From assembly GCA_030019475.1 (NCBI GenBank), contig JASEER010000009.1, positions 30,612 through 72,496 on the forward strand: a stretch of 41,885 bases of DNA, written 5' to 3'. This document shows positions 40,380-41,885 of this stretch, one piece after another. How positions within the stretch are numbered: the first letter of the stretch is position 1; every line of letters starts with the position of its first letter. The translations under genes were made by a program, and so were the position numbers. The DNA is from Thermoanaerobacterales bacterium. Lineage in GTDB: Bacteria; Bacillota; Desulfotomaculia; Desulfotomaculales; JASEER01. The notes below the pieces were generated by a model. It saw only the letters and a program-made list of their open reading frames with translations. It did not search any database and had not been told where the DNA came from.

Positions 40380-41585
40380 ATGAAGAGTCGGTGCTTTTCC
40401 CTCGCGGCTTTGCTCCTGGCCCTGGTTTTGGCCGTCTCCTTTGCCGGCTGCGGCGGGGGCGGCGGCAGTGAGACGCCCGGTGCCGGGAGCGGAGGTGATG
40501 CGCAAACCGTGAAGATCGGCGGGATCTTCGATCTCACCGGGGGTACCGGAGACGTCGGCGCGCCCTATGCCGAAGGTGCCAGGGCCTATGTTGATTACTA
40601 CAACAACAAAGGCAGCGGCACGAAAGTCGTGCTGGAAGATATCGATTACGCTTACCAGATTAACCGTGCTAAAGAAGCCTATGACAAACTGGTAAAGTCA
40701 ACCGGGGTCGCAGCCATCCTCGGATGGGGCACCGGCGACACCGAGGCGCTGAAGAGCTTTATCGCCCGCGACAAGATTCCCTACATCTCCGGCTCGTACT
40801 CGGAAGGGCTGGCGGACATCAACACCTGTCCTTACAACTTCCTGGTAGCCGCTACCTATTCCGACCAGGCGCGGGTCGCCCTGAAGTGGGCGAAGGAGAA
40901 CTGGAAGGAAAGCCGGAAACCCCGCGTGGCCTTTGTCTTTAACGATACTCCGTTCGGGCGCTCGCCCGTAGAGGACGCTAAGAAGTTCGCCTCCGAACTC
41001 GGCTTCGAGGTTATCGGTGACGAGGTGATCGACCTCAAGGCCCTGGACGCTACCACCCAGATGCTGGGCCTGCAGAAGAAACAGGCGGACTTCGCCATTA
41101 TCCAGGGTACATCCAACCTGACGGCGACCACCCTTAAGGACGCTAAGAAGCTCGGATTGAAAACACAGTTTATCGGGCTGAACTGGGCCGCCGATGAGAA
41201 GGTCATCCAGTTGGCGGGGCCCGCGGCCGAGGGATACATCGGGGTCATCCCCTTCGCCTTCCCCTACGACCAGGTACCGGGGATGGGCGAGGTAAAAGCC
41301 TACCTTGAGGCCAAGGGCAAGAAACTGGAGGACGTCAACCAGAAGTTCGTCCAGGGCTGGGTCTCGGCGAAGATCATGGTCGAGGCCATCAACCGTGCCG
41401 GGACGAACCCGACGGGCGAGTCGATCCGCGCCGCCCTGGAGACGCTGGATGGCTATGATACCGGCGGCCTGTGCGCACCCGTCACCTATACCGCAGAGAG
41501 CCACCGGGGTTCCGAGAAAGTGCGCCTGGCGCAGGTGAAAGACGGCAAGTTTGTCTACCTGACCGACTGGATCGGTTATAAGTAA
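40380..41585 (+). CDS. livJ: Branched-chain-type ABC transporter substrate-binding lipoprotein (LivJ)
   Basis: A 401-residue lipoprotein. The signal peptide ends in the lipobox SFAGC with Cys24 as the lipid attachment site, followed by a Gly-rich linker. The type I periplasmic binding fold starts at VKIGGIFDLTGGTGDVGAPYA and continues with ARAYVDYYNNKG and ILGWGTGDTEALKS. ATG 40380 has AAGGAGG at 40364-40370. It is the solute receptor of the transporter; the ligand is unknown. Confidence 0.94.
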   Translation: MKSRCFSLAALLLALVLAVSFAGCGGGGGSETPGAGSGGDAQTVKIGGIFDLTGGTGDVGAPYAEGARAYVDYYNNKGSGTKVVLEDIDYAYQINRAKEAYDKLVKSTGVAAILGWGTGDTEALKSFIARDKIPYISGSYSEGLADINTCPYNFLVAATYSDQARVALKWAKENWKESRKPRVAFVFNDTPFGRSPVEDAKKFASELGFEVIGDEVIDLKALDATTQMLGLQKKQADFAIIQGTSNLTATTLKDAKKLGLKTQFIGLNWAADEKVIQLAGPAAEGYIGVIPFAFPYDQVPGMGEVKAYLEAKGKKLEDVNQKFVQGWVSAKIMVEAINRAGTNPTGESIRAALETLDGYDTGGLCAPVTYTAESHRGSEKVRLAQVKDGKFVYLTDWIGYK

Positions 41586-41608
41586 AGGGGAAAACGGCGG
41601 CTGTCCAA

Positions 41609-41632
41609 GGGGTGCGCCTCCCGGCGCGCCCC
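41609..41632 (+). promoter_or_regulatory. Intergenic hairpin between livJ and livF
   Basis: GGGGTGCGCC (41609-41618) pairs with GGCGCGCCCC (41623-41632) with one G-U pair, and further GC-rich repeats follow. There is no T run, so it more likely stabilises the livJ message or slows read-through into livF than ends transcription fully. Confidence 0.55.
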
Positions 41633-41680
41633 ACCGGCCGGCGGCCGGGTCCCCGGCCCGGATGAAGGGGTTGGGCCTTG

Positions 41681-41885
41681 ATGCTTGTGCTTAATAACGT
41701 GGAAGTCATGTACGACCGGGTCGTTCTGGTCCTCAAGGGCATGTCGCTGACGGTACCAGACGGGAGGGTGGTTGCCCTGCTTGGGGCGAACGGGGCCGGT
41801 AAGACCTCGACGCTGAAGGCCATTTCCGGCCTCCTTAAGGCCGAGAACGGCGAGGTTACCGACGGGCAGATAGAATTCGACGGCA
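41681..41885 (+). CDS. livF: Branched-chain-type ABC transporter ATP-binding protein (LivF), 3' end missing
   Basis: The first 68 codons of the second ATPase, cut by the window end. MLVLNNVEVMYDRVVLVLKG begins the domain and Walker A is GANGAGKTS; ISGLLKAENGEV follows as in LivF. ATG 41681 has GAAGGGG 10 bases upstream. Confidence 0.9.
   Translation, partial: MLVLNNVEVMYDRVVLVLKGMSLTVPDGRVVALLGANGAGKTSTLKAISGLLKAENGEVTDGQIEFDG

Overview
The window looks like chromosomal DNA of a GC-rich anaerobic Firmicute of the Desulfotomaculum/Pelotomaculum/Moorella type. This is inferred from Wood-Ljungdahl methyl-branch genes, many strong Shine-Dalgarno sites with frequent GTG/TTG starts, the small families DUF503, DUF1405, DUF456 and amphi-Trp, a sulfide-type Thi4, and tRNA genes that encode CCA. 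No rRNA, CRISPR array or complete prophage is visible.

Layout. (1) 1-1.7 kb: a TOPRIM-like protein resembling a defence-system component, then a thioredoxin-like gene with an in-frame UGA followed by a convincing bacterial SECIS hairpin (probable undescribed or little-described selenoprotein), an Smr-domain protein and a HIT hydrolase. (2) 2-12.4 kb: a signalling island with a degenerate-GGDEF/HD-GYP protein, a chemoreceptor, a GAF-PAS-PAS-HTH regulator, a PAS protein with a degenerate histidine-kinase core, a membrane GGDEF/HD-GYP protein and a second chemoreceptor. (3) 12.4-17.7 kb: an NAD(P)H oxidoreductase, tRNA-Leu, DUF1405, a hexapeptide acyltransferase and thi4 on the minus strand, a membrane diguanylate cyclase on the plus strand, and a minus-strand tRNA-Pro/Tyr/Lys cluster with a good promoter. 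(4) 17.9-19.4 kb: an IS110-family transposase with a structured upstream non-coding region (candidate bridge RNA). (5) 19.4-21.1 kb: a phasin-like protein whose leader is nearly identical over 59 bp to that of the first chemoreceptor, and a membrane-anchored alkaline-phosphatase-like protein. (6) 21.2-29.7 kb: acsC, a truncated in-frame acsV remnant, acsD, acsE, a double-length hdrA, mvhD, metV and metF. (7) 29.7-35.4 kb: gap with an amphi-Trp gene behind a consensus promoter, a TtcA-like ATPase, a CapA-like phosphoesterase, a helical hypothetical protein coupled to a 2-hydroxyacyl-CoA-dehydratase-type activase, DUF456 and DUF503. (8) 35.6 kb to the end: a branched-chain-type ABC transporter operon (livG, acyl-CoA synthetase, livH, livM, livJ, livF), cut off by the window edge.

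How the parts work together. The acs/hdrA/mvhD/met block should encode methylene-THF reduction (MetFV with HdrA-MvhD as electron-transfer module), methyl transfer (AcsE) and the corrinoid protein (AcsCD) that feeds acetyl-CoA synthase; CODH/ACS itself, HdrBC and a complete corrinoid activator are not in the window. The signalling island makes, breaks or senses cyclic di-GMP alongside chemotaxis input. The liv operon probably imports an organic acid that the embedded ligase converts to a CoA thioester.
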